Positions 51,159-59,519 of a DNA stretch of 61,008 nucleotides are shown here, piece by piece. Numbering within the stretch: position 1 is the first letter of the stretch; every line of letters begins with the position of its first letter. A program made the position numbers and the translations under genes. Source of the DNA: Bacteroidales bacterium UBA1187 (GTDB lineage: Bacteria; Bacteroidota; Bacteroidia; Bacteroidales; Paludibacteraceae). The stretch is from assembly GCA_002309835.1 (NCBI GenBank), contig DBYL01000042.1:126486-187493 (forward strand), in the 5' to 3' direction. The notes under the pieces are model-generated. The model was not told where the DNA came from. It did not search any database and saw only the letters and a program-made list of their open reading frames with translations.

Positions 51159-51750
51159 GCCTCTCCGTCCATATTTGGACGTCATCATCTTCATGGTGAC
51201 GTTGCTGGTGGCGAACTACCTGTGGAAATGGACGGTGTTGGGAGATGAAGACGGAGATGTCGTCACATGGTTGGGCATGGATATCACTGCGCCGTTTGAG
51301 TTCATGGCTTGTCACATCGCTTCCGTGGTCTATTGGCTCGTCTCGCTCTTCCGCGACACAGCCGTCATGACCGATACACATACTATCCATTTTGCCTCAG
51401 GAGCAGGCACTCGTATCATCTGGGGTTGCACGGCTTTAAAGCAAAGCTTTATATGGCTTTGCCTCATCCTTACGGTGCGCAGTGCGAATAATGGGAAACT
51501 GAAGCACTCCCTTTGGTGGCAGAAACTATGGTTTATACCTTTCGGTTGGCTCTGTTGCTACGCGTTTAATATACTTCGTATATTCCTTATTGCGATCTTC
51601 ATTGAGCATCACCCCGAGTGGTTCCATCTGCTGCACGATCACATCTTCAAATATATGTTCTACGCGATGCTCTTCGGCCTCTGGGTGTGGTTTGTAGAGG
51701 GCATCAGAGGTGCTGAATCTTCTCCAGTTTCCGAAGAATCCAACGCTTGA
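51127..51750 (+). CDS. Exosortase/archaeosortase-like membrane protease
   Basis: 207 residues with about five or six membrane helices. Three candidate catalytic residues occur in the order seen in exosortases: Cys101 (IIWGCTALKQS), Arg151 (AFNILRIFLIA) and His170/His172 (HLLHDHIFKYMFYA). Exosortases cut and sort PEP-CTERM-type surface proteins; several variants occur in Bacteroidetes. No PEP-CTERM-like target or polysaccharide gene adjoins it here. It starts inside tsaD (32 nt overlap) and its last 47 nt overlap the convergent antiporter gene. Confidence 0.78.
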   Translation: MKCLSLKHKFEPLRPYLDVIIFMVTLLVANYLWKWTVLGDEDGDVVTWLGMDITAPFEFMACHIASVVYWLVSLFRDTAVMTDTHTIHFASGAGTRIIWGCTALKQSFIWLCLILTVRSANNGKLKHSLWWQKLWFIPFGWLCCYAFNILRIFLIAIFIEHHPEWFHLLHDHIFKYMFYAMLFGLWVWFVEGIRGAESSPVSEESNA

Positions 51751-53566
51751 GGGTACTAACGATGTGCCATGTCTTGCTGGTCTGCGTGGTATCGCCAGTC
51801 AGCAGGTCAGGTACCGCATTGCCTGTCTCTTGCTCGGGATAGACGATCATGTAACTATGGTCCTTGAAGAAACGACTCAGCATGTTCGGTACTTGCTCGA
51901 AGAGCGGGTTATAGGATGGAGTAGAAGGCCGCGCGTTAATCATCACGATCAGGTCATCCTGCGCTTTCTGCTTTGCGATCATCAGTACATCTTCCCAATC
52001 TTCCATCTCTCTATACGAAGCCCGCAAGAACTTCCCTTTACGACGGCAGAAAGCCTGTAAGGATTTCTGGGTCTCTTCGTTGGTGAAGAAGACCACGCGC
52101 GCACCAATCTGACTGCTCAGACGGCGAACAAATCCGAAGCAGGAGATGAAATCGTGCTCTTTCTCTGCATAACGAGGCACTGCTACCAAGATACGCGAGA
52201 TGGTGTTGATCGGTTGAGCAGGGTGGTAGATGATCGCCGCCTTGCGCTGACTGTTAATCAGTTGTGCTGCGTCATTCCAATCGGCTTCGTTGGTGAACTC
52301 CGGTTGGTGTAACTCACTCAGTTCACTCAACTCCTGTAACTCGTAATGCCTGTTCTCTGCGACGGTCATCAGCAGCCAACTGTCATCTATCTTATCGGCC
52401 TCCAGACGCGCTTGCTCTTGCAGCGCCAACTGCTTAGCTGCATATTCGGTAACGAACGAAGCGGAGGTGCAGAGCACCAGAATCATCAGCACAGCGGCAT
52501 TTAAGATCTCGGCATTGAAGATACCGGTCTCGTAGCCTATGGTCACGATAGCCAGTGTTCCGGCCGCCGTGGCGTGCGTCAAACCGAACATCAACTGCCG
52601 CTCTACGGATTGTAATCCGAAACTCTTCTGTCCGGCCCACGACGCTAACCATTTACCGGCTAACTTCGTAGCAATCATTACCACGGCGAGGATGATCGTC
52701 ATCCATCCGCTCCAAAGCAGCGTCACATCAATCATCATGCCTACGCCAAGCAGGAACAGAGGCACGAAGAGGTTGTTTCCTACGAAGTTGATGCGTTGCA
52801 TCACAGGACTCAGGTTCGGCACTAATCGGTTCAACGAAGCACCGCACATAAATGCGCCTAAGATACCCTCCAGACCGGCCCATTCAGCCATCCATGCAGA
52901 GAATACCATCAGCGTCATCACGATCAAAAAACCGCTCGTGGCATCGGACCAGCGCTTGAAGAAGCGTTGCGCCACTTTCGGGAAGATGACGAGTATATGC
53001 AGTAGCGTCAAACCGATGCGGAAAAGTTGCCGCCAGAAACTCAGTTCACCGCTATAGACGTAATGACTTTTCAAATACGCTAACACGAGCAGCGAGAGGG
53101 TGATCGTCAGCATGGTTCCACCGATGGCGATGTTCGCCGCGCTGTTCTTCTGCACGCCGTAACGACTGATAATAGGATAGGTCATCAGCGTGTGACTACT
53201 GTACATCGCACCGAGCAATGCACTCGTCACCCAGTTGAAACCTAACAATAGGCTGGTACCGAGACCTAATAGGAAGGGGAAGATAAACGAATAGAAACCG
53301 AAAACGATGGCGTTATTGCGCTGCTGACGAAAATCATTGACGTCCACCTCGATACCGGCCTGCAGCATGATATAGAGCATTCCGATTTTACCGAGCGTCT
53401 GGATAGTTGTGCCGCTGGGGATGAGTTCAAAACCGTAAGGACCGACGAGGATGCCCACCAAGATAAATCCCACAATACTGGGGATACGAATCTTACGGCA
53501 CACCATCGGCACCAACAGAATGGTCGCTAAGACCAGCGCAATAATTGCAAGCGGGTTCGTTATCAT
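51704..53566 (-). CDS. CPA2-type cation:proton antiporter with C-terminal USP-like domain
   Basis: 620 residues. Some twelve membrane helices (1-385) with GFILVGILVGPYGFELI and a GAFMCGASLNRLVP segment as in KefB/NhaS-type CPA2 transporters, then a soluble part (about 400-595) with RILVAVPRYAEKEHDFISCFGFV and VIMINARPSTPSYNPLFEQVP resembling universal-stress-protein domains. Exchanges Na+ or K+ for protons; the ion is not readable. Convergent overlap with the exosortase-like gene. A micro-repeat separates it from uvrA. Confidence 0.88.
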   Translation of the reverse strand: MITNPLAIIALVLATILLVPMVCRKIRIPSIVGFILVGILVGPYGFELIPSGTTIQTLGKIGMLYIMLQAGIEVDVNDFRQQRNNAIVFGFYSFIFPFLLGLGTSLLLGFNWVTSALLGAMYSSHTLMTYPIISRYGVQKNSAANIAIGGTMLTITLSLLVLAYLKSHYVYSGELSFWRQLFRIGLTLLHILVIFPKVAQRFFKRWSDATSGFLIVMTLMVFSAWMAEWAGLEGILGAFMCGASLNRLVPNLSPVMQRINFVGNNLFVPLFLLGVGMMIDVTLLWSGWMTIILAVVMIATKLAGKWLASWAGQKSFGLQSVERQLMFGLTHATAAGTLAIVTIGYETGIFNAEILNAAVLMILVLCTSASFVTEYAAKQLALQEQARLEADKIDDSWLLMTVAENRHYELQELSELSELHQPEFTNEADWNDAAQLINSQRKAAIIYHPAQPINTISRILVAVPRYAEKEHDFISCFGFVRRLSSQIGARVVFFTNEETQKSLQAFCRRKGKFLRASYREMEDWEDVLMIAKQKAQDDLIVMINARPSTPSYNPLFEQVPNMLSRFFKDHSYMIVYPEQETGNAVPDLLTGDTTQTSKTWHIVSTLKRWILRKLEKIQHL

Positions 53567-53610
53567 CCTAAATCTTTAATCTTAAATCCTAAATCCTAAA
53601 TCTCAAATAT
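53567..53610 (-). repeat. TAAATCC/TTAATCC micro-repeat between uvrA and the antiporter
   Basis: Six variants of the heptamer CTAAATC (plus-strand reading) fill the 36-base gap; the uvrA stop codon lies inside it. Confidence 0.65.
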
Positions 53611-56359
53611 ACCTCCCGGTAATGCTTTTCTTATTTTTGCGGATATCTTCTATTGTCCCTTCCGCAACAATATTTCCTCCTCCGCGGCCGCCTTCGGGAC
53701 CTAAATCAATGATCCAATCGCAGGCACGGATGATATCCGTATTATGCTCGATAATGACTACTGTGTTGCCTTTGTCCACTAATTGACGCAGCACTCCGAT
53801 CAGCACGCGGATGTCTTCAAAATGCAGACCTGTCGTCGGTTCATCGAGGATATAGAGCGTCTTGCCGGTACTCGGTCGCGACAGCTCTGTCGCTAACTTG
53901 ATTCGCTGACTCTCTCCTCCGGAGAGACTGGTGGACGATTGACCGAGTTTGATATATCCCAGGCCAACATCCTGTATGGTCTTTATCTTTCGTAAGATGG
54001 TCGGCTGCGCTTCAAAGAACTCCACGGCTTGGTTCACCGTCATATCGAGCACATCGGCGATATTCTTTCCTTTCCATCTCACCTCCAGCGTCTCTCTGTT
54101 GTATCGCTGTCCGCCGCACACCTCACATGGCACAAAGACGTCTGGCATGAAATGCATCTGAATCGTCTTATAGCCGTTTCCCATACATTCGTCGCATCGA
54201 CCGCCATGCATGTTAAACGAGAACCTACCGGCTTTCCATCCGCGGATCTTTGCTTCCGGCAGTTGGGCGAACAGCTCACGGATATCATTGAACACCGTAG
54301 TGTACGTCGCTGGGTTTGAACGAGGCATCCTGCCGATAGGCGACTGGTCCACGTTAATCACCTTATCAATGTGTTCCACGCCTTCGATGCTCTTGTACGC
54401 TAACGGCTGCGCTTTACTGCGGTAGAAACGCTGACTGAGAATGGGGTAGAGCGTCTGGTTGATCAGACTGCTCTTGCCGCTGCCACTCACGCCCGTCACG
54501 CACACCATCTGTCCTAATGGTATCCGCACCGTCACGTTCTTCAGGTTATTGCCTGTGCAACCACTTAATATTAATTCGGTAGTTTGTGCCTGATCAAAAC
54601 CGTGTGGAGCGTGTTGGGGACGCGGAACCGGAGTATGGGGCAGTACGTTTTTGACAGGCAGCAAACTATCAACTACCGCCTTCTCGCCTTTCAAGTACTG
54701 CGCCGTCAGGGTGTCGGTCTTAAGTAACTCCTCCGGAGTGCCGCTAAACAGCACTTTTCCGCCTAATCTACCGGCTTTAGGACCGATATCCACTATCCAG
54801 TCCGCCTCGCGCATGATCTGTTCGTCGTGCTCTACAACAATAACAGAGTTATTGAGGTCACGCAACTCCTTCAGACTTTTTATCAAGCGTTGGTTGTCGC
54901 GTTGGTGCAAACCGATACTCGGCTCGTCTAAGATATAGAGTACGTTCACCAGACGACTACCAATCTGCGTAGCCAAACGAATACGTTGACTCTCGCCTCC
55001 GGAGAGACTCTCGCTGCTGCGGTTCAGACTCAAATAACTCAGTCCTACAGACTGCATGAAGCGAAGCCGCGCCGTAATCTCCTTTAATATAGGCTCTGCG
55101 ATAGCTTTCTGCTTGTCGGATAAGTCGGATGAACCGGGCAACCCCTCCAAGGTCTTCAGCAACTCATCGAGGTCCATTTCTGCAAGGTCTGAGATGGAGT
55201 ATTTACCGAGTTTGTAACTCAGCGCCTCTTTGCTCAAACGCTTGCCGTGGCACTCCGGACACTCGATCCACTCCTCCTGATTCTCATCCTCTAATCCGTT
55301 CATCCCCTCATCCACTAACCCGGTTAGGGCCTCCCACCCTAGGTGTCCCCCGGTGGGGGAAACCGTAACACGGGAAGGGGTTGTAGTGTATTCGACAAGT
55401 TTTTCATACCAATTATCCTCCCGAATTATTTCGTCAATCCTTTCATCCTCTAATCCTTTCTTCACTCGTCCGAGTCCTTTACAACAAGGGCACCAACCCG
55501 AAGGGCTGTTAAACGAGAAAGTGTGCGGGGCAGGGTCGGCGTAACTCAGTCCCGTCTCAGGGCACATGAGATTACGGCTCAAGAAGCGAATTTTGGCATC
55601 CCCTAATCCACTAACCCTCTCATCCGCTAATCCGATCATCATGATTCCGTTGCCTTGCGTCATCGCTTTATCAACCGACTGCCGCAAACGCCGCAGGTCT
55701 TCTTCCTCTAACCTCTCACCTCTAACCTTTAACCGGTCCACAACAAGTTCGATGTTGTGGACTTTATATCGGTCAACTTTCATCCCTTGCGTGAGTTCCT
55801 GAATCTCGCCGTCCACGCGCACATAGACAAAGCCTTTCTTACGAACGGTCTCAAAAAGTTCCTTGTAATGACCCTTTCTTCCGCGCACTAATGGAGCCAA
55901 CAGTTGTATCTTCTTTCCCGCGTATTCACGAACGATCAGTTCAATAATCTGTTCGTCCGTGTAATGCACCATTTTGAGTCCAGACACGTGCGAATAGGGT
56001 TCGGCGGCTCTTGCAAATAATAATCGCAGAAAATCATACACTTCCGTGACTGTTCCGACAGTTGAACGAGGATTCTTACTGGTGGTCTTTTGGTCAATGG
56101 AAATAACAGGACTCAGACCGGTGATCTTGTCTACGTCCGGCCGTTGCATCTGACCGATGAAGCCGCGGGCGTAAGAAGAGAAGGTCTCCATGTACCTGCG
56201 TTGACCTTCCGCGAAGATCGTGTCGAAGGCAAGCGAGGACTTACCCGAACCACTCAGACCGGTAATCACCGTCAGTCGTTTTCGGGGAATAGATACGCTG
56301 ATGTTCTTTAAGTTATGAACCCGCGCACCAATAACCTCTATGTTGCCTTCGTCAGCCAT
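53603..56359 (-). CDS. uvrA: Excinuclease ABC subunit A, carrying four micro-repeat segments
   Basis: Damage-recognition ATPase of nucleotide excision repair, 918 residues. Two ABC ATPase halves: Walker A GLSGSGKSS (34-42) and GVSGSGKSS (about 624), signatures SGGESQRIRLATQIG and SGGESQRIKLATEL, zinc modules CPCCKGLG with ECPECHGKRL, and CDECMGNGYKTIQMHFMP with CEVCGG. Several loops look replaced by repeat-coded stretches: 209-223, 243-257, 299-310 and 323-362 (SPTGGHLGWEALTG and GLVDEGMNGLEDEN). All leave the frame and the zinc and ATP motifs intact. The start abuts the valS stop, so uvrA is co-transcribed with valS. Confidence 0.97.
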   Translation of the reverse strand: MADEGNIEVIGARVHNLKNISVSIPRKRLTVITGLSGSGKSSLAFDTIFAEGQRRYMETFSSYARGFIGQMQRPDVDKITGLSPVISIDQKTTSKNPRSTVGTVTEVYDFLRLLFARAAEPYSHVSGLKMVHYTDEQIIELIVREYAGKKIQLLAPLVRGRKGHYKELFETVRKKGFVYVRVDGEIQELTQGMKVDRYKVHNIELVVDRLKVRGERLEEEDLRRLRQSVDKAMTQGNGIMMIGLADERVSGLGDAKIRFLSRNLMCPETGLSYADPAPHTFSFNSPSGWCPCCKGLGRVKKGLEDERIDEIIREDNWYEKLVEYTTTPSRVTVSPTGGHLGWEALTGLVDEGMNGLEDENQEEWIECPECHGKRLSKEALSYKLGKYSISDLAEMDLDELLKTLEGLPGSSDLSDKQKAIAEPILKEITARLRFMQSVGLSYLSLNRSSESLSGGESQRIRLATQIGSRLVNVLYILDEPSIGLHQRDNQRLIKSLKELRDLNNSVIVVEHDEQIMREADWIVDIGPKAGRLGGKVLFSGTPEELLKTDTLTAQYLKGEKAVVDSLLPVKNVLPHTPVPRPQHAPHGFDQAQTTELILSGCTGNNLKNVTVRIPLGQMVCVTGVSGSGKSSLINQTLYPILSQRFYRSKAQPLAYKSIEGVEHIDKVINVDQSPIGRMPRSNPATYTTVFNDIRELFAQLPEAKIRGWKAGRFSFNMHGGRCDECMGNGYKTIQMHFMPDVFVPCEVCGGQRYNRETLEVRWKGKNIADVLDMTVNQAVEFFEAQPTILRKIKTIQDVGLGYIKLGQSSTSLSGGESQRIKLATELSRPSTGKTLYILDEPTTGLHFEDIRVLIGVLRQLVDKGNTVVIIEHNTDIIRACDWIIDLGPEGGRGGGNIVAEGTIEDIRKNKKSITGRYI
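55283..55395 (-). repeat. Composite micro-repeat insertion in uvrA (residues 323-362)
   Basis: On the minus strand a palindromic piece (TCCCCC-ACC-GGGGGA with flanking CCTAGGGTGGGAGG) is followed by GGATTAG-family units (GGGTTAGTGGATGAGG, GGATTAGAGGATGAG). It falls between the helix DNWYEKLVEY and the zinc motif ECPECHGKRL, where UvrA families have a short variable loop. Confidence 0.75.
55433..55459 (-). repeat. GGATTAG micro-repeat in uvrA (residues 299-310)
   Basis: Minus strand AAAGGATTAGAGGATGAAAG encodes KGLEDER. Same unit as in glmS. Confidence 0.7.
55597..55636 (-). repeat. GGATTAG micro-repeat in uvrA (residues 243-255)
   Basis: Minus strand units GGATTAGC, GGATGAGA, GGGTTAGT, GGATTAGG encode GLADERVSGLGD. 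Confidence 0.75.
55701..55735 (-). repeat. GGTTAGA micro-repeat in uvrA (residues 209-220)
   Basis: Minus strand GGTTAAAGGTTAGAGGTGAG then AGGTTAGAGG encode RLKVRGERLEEE. A GGTTAGAG variant of the GGATTAG family. Confidence 0.65.
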
Positions 56360-59041
56360 TTAACGTTTTAACGCACGGATTGCTTCCTCTAAAGAAGAAA
56401 TACGTGCTTCAGCGTCTGCTTTCTTCTTGCGCTCAAGCTCTACGATCTCGGGTTTAGCGTTCGCTACGAAACGCTCATTGCCGAGTTTAGCCATCACGCC
56501 CTTCAAGAATCCTTGTTGGTGAGCGAGGTCGGCCTCGAGTTTCTTGAGTTCCTCATCCACGTTGATGAACGCGTCCATCGGAATAGCGAACTCCGTCGTG
56601 CCGACAATAAACTTCGACGCATTTCCACTAATCGCTAATCCCTCATCGCTAATCGTCACATTCGCCAACTTTGCTACCAGCGGGTTCAACTCCACAGGAC
56701 TGATGAGTTTAAGCACCTCTTTCTGCGGGATATTCTTGCTCGCACGGACGTTACGCACACCGGCGATGATCTGCTTGAGGTCTTCAACCTCGTTGAGGAT
56801 ATCTAGGGTATCTAGGGCTTCTGGGGCCTCTAGTCTGCTCGTCATGATCGACTCACCATCTGCTCTCTCATAGAGGTTCTGCCAGAGTTCCTCTGTGATG
56901 AACGGCATGAACGGGTGGAGTACACGCAGCAGACGGTCGAAGAACGCTAACGTTGCCTCATAGGTCGCCTTGTCAATCGGTTGACCGTAAGCAGGCTTGA
57001 TCATCTCCAGATACCAACCGCTGAACTCATCGCAATAGAGCTTGAAGATCGCCATCAGCGCCTCACTCAGACGATATTTGCTGAACAGGTCCGCGATCTC
57101 TGCCTCGGTCTTGGTCAGCATGGCGTCAAACCACTCAATCGCATATTTATTGGGCTCCTTCCCTTCAGGGAGGGTCGGGGTAGGCTTCACCTCTAATCCT
57201 TTTATCATTCGGAAGCAGTTCCAGATCTTATTGCAGAAGTTACGTCCCTGCTCGCAGAGGCTATCATCATAGAGAATATCGTTTCCGGCAGGCGCACTCA
57301 GCAATATACCCATGCGCACACCATCCGCACCGTAACGCTCAATCAGATCCAGCGGGTCAGGACTGTTGCCCAGACTCTTACTCATCTTGCGACCTAACTT
57401 ATCACGTACGATGCCTGTGAAATAGACGTGCTTGAACGGCATCTTACCCTGATACTCGTAGCCCGCCATGATCATGCGCGCTACCCAGAAGAAGATGATA
57501 TCCGGACCCGTCACAAGGTCTGCGGTGGGGTAGTAATAGTTGATCTCTTTGTTGTCGGGATGCTCAATACCGTCAAACAGACTGATTGGCCACAGCCAAC
57601 TACTAAACCATGTATCCAACGCACCTTCGTCCTGTACGTAGTTGCCTTCGGGCTTTGTCTCGCTGACAATGATCTTATCGTCTGGATAAGCCTCCAGACC
57701 GGTCTCTGCCAGCAAGTTTGCGTCGTAATACGCAGGGATGCGATGACCCCACCAGAGTTGACGACTGATACACCAGTCCTTGATATTCTCCAACCAGTTA
57801 CGGTAGGTATTTTTATACTTCGTCGGATAGAAGACAATCTCGTCGTTCATGACGGGCGGCAGGGCGATGTCTGCGAAATGCTGCATTTTCACGAACCACT
57901 GCAGACTCAACCGCGGCTCGATAGGCACGTTTGTGCGCTCCGAGTAACCGACTTTATTGTCGTAATCCTCGATCTTCTCCACGAGGTCCAAGGCCTTCAG
58001 GTCTTCCACAATCTGCTTGCGGCAGTCGAAACGGTCCATGCCGTGGTACTTGCGCACGTTCTCCTGCAACTCCTCTTCGATGGTGTCCATGTTCAGATGC
58101 GCATCTGGCGTGAAGATATCGATGGTCTTCAGGTTATATTTCTGACCCAAAGCGTAGTCGTTCACGTCGTGTGCAGGCGTCACTTTCAAACAACCCGTAC
58201 CGAAACCGATCTCTACGTAACGGTCTTCAATAATCGGTATCACGCGTCCTACACCCGGCACAATCACATGCTTGCCTTTCAGCCAGGCATTAGCAGGGTC
58301 TTTAGGGTTAATACAAACCGCTATATCTCCGAAAATCGTCTCAGGGCGAGTTGTTGCTACTACAGCATAATAGCCCTTCTCGTCCTTATGAATTATATTC
58401 TCCTTCCCTTCAGGGAGGGTTGGGGTAGGCTCGGCAACCCTGTACTTCAAGTAGTACAGGTGGCTGTGTTCCTCGTGATAGATCACTTCTTCATCCGAGA
58501 GGGCTGTCTGACGTTCCGGATCCCAGTTCACCATGCGCAGACCGCGGTAGATCAGACCTTTCTTATACAGGTCGCAGAACACCTTAATAACCGCCTTACT
58601 ACGTGTCTCGTCCATCGTAAACGCCGTGCGGTCCCAGTCGCAAGAGCAACCGAGTTTACGCAACTGTTTCAGGATGATGCCTCCGTGCTCGTCCGTCCAT
58701 GCCCACGCGTGCTTGAGGAACTCCTCACGCGTCAAGTCGGATTTGTTGATACCTTGCTCTTTGAGACGCTTGATGACCTTGGCCTCCGTGGCTATCGATG
58801 CATGGTCTGTACCCGGCACCCAGCAGGCGTTCTTGCCTTCCAACCGCGCACGACGAACGAGGATATCCTGTATCGTCTCGTTCAGCACATGACCCATATG
58901 CAAAACACCCGTTACGTTAGGCGGCGGAATAACGATAGTAAACGGCTCACGGCCATCGGGTTCACTGTGAAATAGACCTTTGTCCAACCAGTACTGATAC
59001 CAGCGGGCTTCAATGTCTGTAGGATTGTACTTTGCTTCCAT
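56360..59041 (-). CDS. valS: Valine--tRNA ligase with four repeat-coded segments
   Basis: 893 residues, class I synthetase that charges tRNA-Val. PPNVTGVLHMGH (40-51) is the HIGH motif, GRKMSKSLGNSPDPL the KMSKS motif, VATTRPETIFGD marks the editing domain, and a C-terminal coiled coil follows (about 830-893). The decapeptide PTPTLPEGKE occurs twice (206-215 and 621-630) from near-identical 32-base DNA copies; residues about 736-748 and 795-806 come from two other repeat families. The insertions sit between conserved blocks. Promoter at 59102; uvrA follows with no gap. Confidence 0.97.
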   Translation of the reverse strand: MEAKYNPTDIEARWYQYWLDKGLFHSEPDGREPFTIVIPPPNVTGVLHMGHVLNETIQDILVRRARLEGKNACWVPGTDHASIATEAKVIKRLKEQGINKSDLTREEFLKHAWAWTDEHGGIILKQLRKLGCSCDWDRTAFTMDETRSKAVIKVFCDLYKKGLIYRGLRMVNWDPERQTALSDEEVIYHEEHSHLYYLKYRVAEPTPTLPEGKENIIHKDEKGYYAVVATTRPETIFGDIAVCINPKDPANAWLKGKHVIVPGVGRVIPIIEDRYVEIGFGTGCLKVTPAHDVNDYALGQKYNLKTIDIFTPDAHLNMDTIEEELQENVRKYHGMDRFDCRKQIVEDLKALDLVEKIEDYDNKVGYSERTNVPIEPRLSLQWFVKMQHFADIALPPVMNDEIVFYPTKYKNTYRNWLENIKDWCISRQLWWGHRIPAYYDANLLAETGLEAYPDDKIIVSETKPEGNYVQDEGALDTWFSSWLWPISLFDGIEHPDNKEINYYYPTADLVTGPDIIFFWVARMIMAGYEYQGKMPFKHVYFTGIVRDKLGRKMSKSLGNSPDPLDLIERYGADGVRMGILLSAPAGNDILYDDSLCEQGRNFCNKIWNCFRMIKGLEVKPTPTLPEGKEPNKYAIEWFDAMLTKTEAEIADLFSKYRLSEALMAIFKLYCDEFSGWYLEMIKPAYGQPIDKATYEATLAFFDRLLRVLHPFMPFITEELWQNLYERADGESIMTSRLEAPEALDTLDILNEVEDLKQIIAGVRNVRASKNIPQKEVLKLISPVELNPLVAKLANVTISDEGLAISGNASKFIVGTTEFAIPMDAFINVDEELKKLEADLAHQQGFLKGVMAKLGNERFVANAKPEIVELERKKKADAEARISSLEEAIRALKR
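56626..56657 (-). repeat. GATTAGC micro-repeat in valS (about residues 795-806)
   Basis: Minus strand GATTAGCGATGAGGGATTAG then CGATTAGTGG encode ISDEGLAISG. GATTAGC variant of the GGATTAG family. Confidence 0.65.
56800..56835 (-). repeat. CCCTAGATA micro-repeat in valS (about residues 736-748)
   Basis: Minus strand: GACTAGAGG, CCCCAGAAG, CCCTAGATA, CCCTAGATA, four nine-base units in register, encoding LEAPEALDTLDI. Confidence 0.75.
57155..57186 (-). repeat. PTPTLPEGKE palindromic repeat in valS, copy 2
   Basis: 32 bases that match 58400-58431 except for one base. The core CCTTCCCT-TC-AGGGAGGG is an imperfect palindrome. Encodes KPTPTLPEGKE in front of the anticodon-binding domain. Confidence 0.88.
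58400..58431 (-). repeat. PTPTLPEGKE palindromic repeat in valS, copy 1
   Basis: Same 32-base element, same frame and orientation as copy 2. Encodes EPTPTLPEGKE just before GYYAVVATTRPET of the editing domain. Confidence 0.88.
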
Positions 59042-59101
59042 ATATAGTTCAATTTTTATTGCAACGAGTTCATTTTCTTATTTGCAGATAAGAAAAAACA
59101 T

Positions 59102-59134
59102 GCAAAGGTACAACATTTTTTTGAATTACGCAAA
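59102..59134 (-). promoter_or_regulatory. Promoter for valS-uvrA
   Basis: Minus strand: TTTGCGTAATTCA, A-tract, TGTTG, TACCTTTGC; TTG to TA distance 23; ATG 61 nt downstream. It lies in a 478-base stretch without a gene (59042-59519). Confidence 0.85.
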
Positions 59135-59337
59135 TTTTATTTGCATATTTCTGTCTTTTCTTTATCTTGTCTCGTCTTCATGACCTCATAACGTTGTGCC
59201 GTTTGTTTCCAAACTCGCCGCATAGGCGGATTAGCGTCTCGTGTCCGTCCTCTGCGTGCATGACACCATTCACTATCCCTCCTCTGTACCGTCTCGGTAC
59301 CGGAGATAGGTAAAATAAGGAGCGCATAAGGGGCGTT

Positions 59338-59382
59338 CCATACGATACCCATAACATATCCATATGATACCCATACGATACT
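59338..59382 (+). repeat. CCATACGATAC micro-repeat in the valS upstream spacer
   Basis: Four variants of CCATA(C/T)GATAC / CCATAACATAT. The surrounding 59140-59400 holds only two overlapping open frames rich in these repeats, which I do not accept as genes. Confidence 0.6.
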
Positions 59383-59412
59383 TTGCCATTTTTGCAAAAA
59401 TCACGCTTATAT

Positions 59413-59435
59413 AGTATTATACATAGTATAATACT
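59413..59435 (+). repeat. Perfect AT-rich inverted repeat
   Basis: AGTATTATAC-ATA-GTATAATACT, 10-bp arms, followed by GTTTTTG on the plus strand. It may be an operator for a dimeric regulator or a weak terminator; neither is proved. Confidence 0.5.
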
Positions 59436-59454
59436 GTTTTTGACGTTTTTATGC

Positions 59455-59488
59455 ATAAAAAAGAGCGGCCCAGAAATGGGTCGCTCTT
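59455..59488 (-). terminator. Intrinsic terminator of the small lipoprotein gene
   Basis: Minus strand: AGAGCGACCCA-TTTC-TGGGCCGCTCT (11 bp with one G-U) then TTTTTT, 32 nt after the stop codon. Confidence 0.9.
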
Positions 59489-59519
59489 AGTGTGAGTAAT
59501 CTCACAAGTAATGTGCGAA

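Noticed and set aside
1561..58431. Possible CRISPR array
   Set aside because: The micro-repeats are directly tandem, degenerate and mostly in frame within genes; there are no unique spacers of uniform length and no cas genes.
57155..58431. Frameshift or assembly error as the cause of the ValS and UvrA insertions
   Set aside because: The frame is kept on both sides of every insertion and all downstream motifs are intact.
57428..58975. 515-codon open frame on the plus strand within valS
   Set aside because: It is antisense to a gene with all ValRS motifs, has no family-like features, and is explained by codon bias of valS on the opposite strand.
59137..59456. Two overlapping minus-strand frames (86 and 92 codons) upstream of valS
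   Set aside because: Both translate CCATACGATAC micro-repeats into low-complexity peptide, lack a recognisable domain, and have no promoter of the local type.
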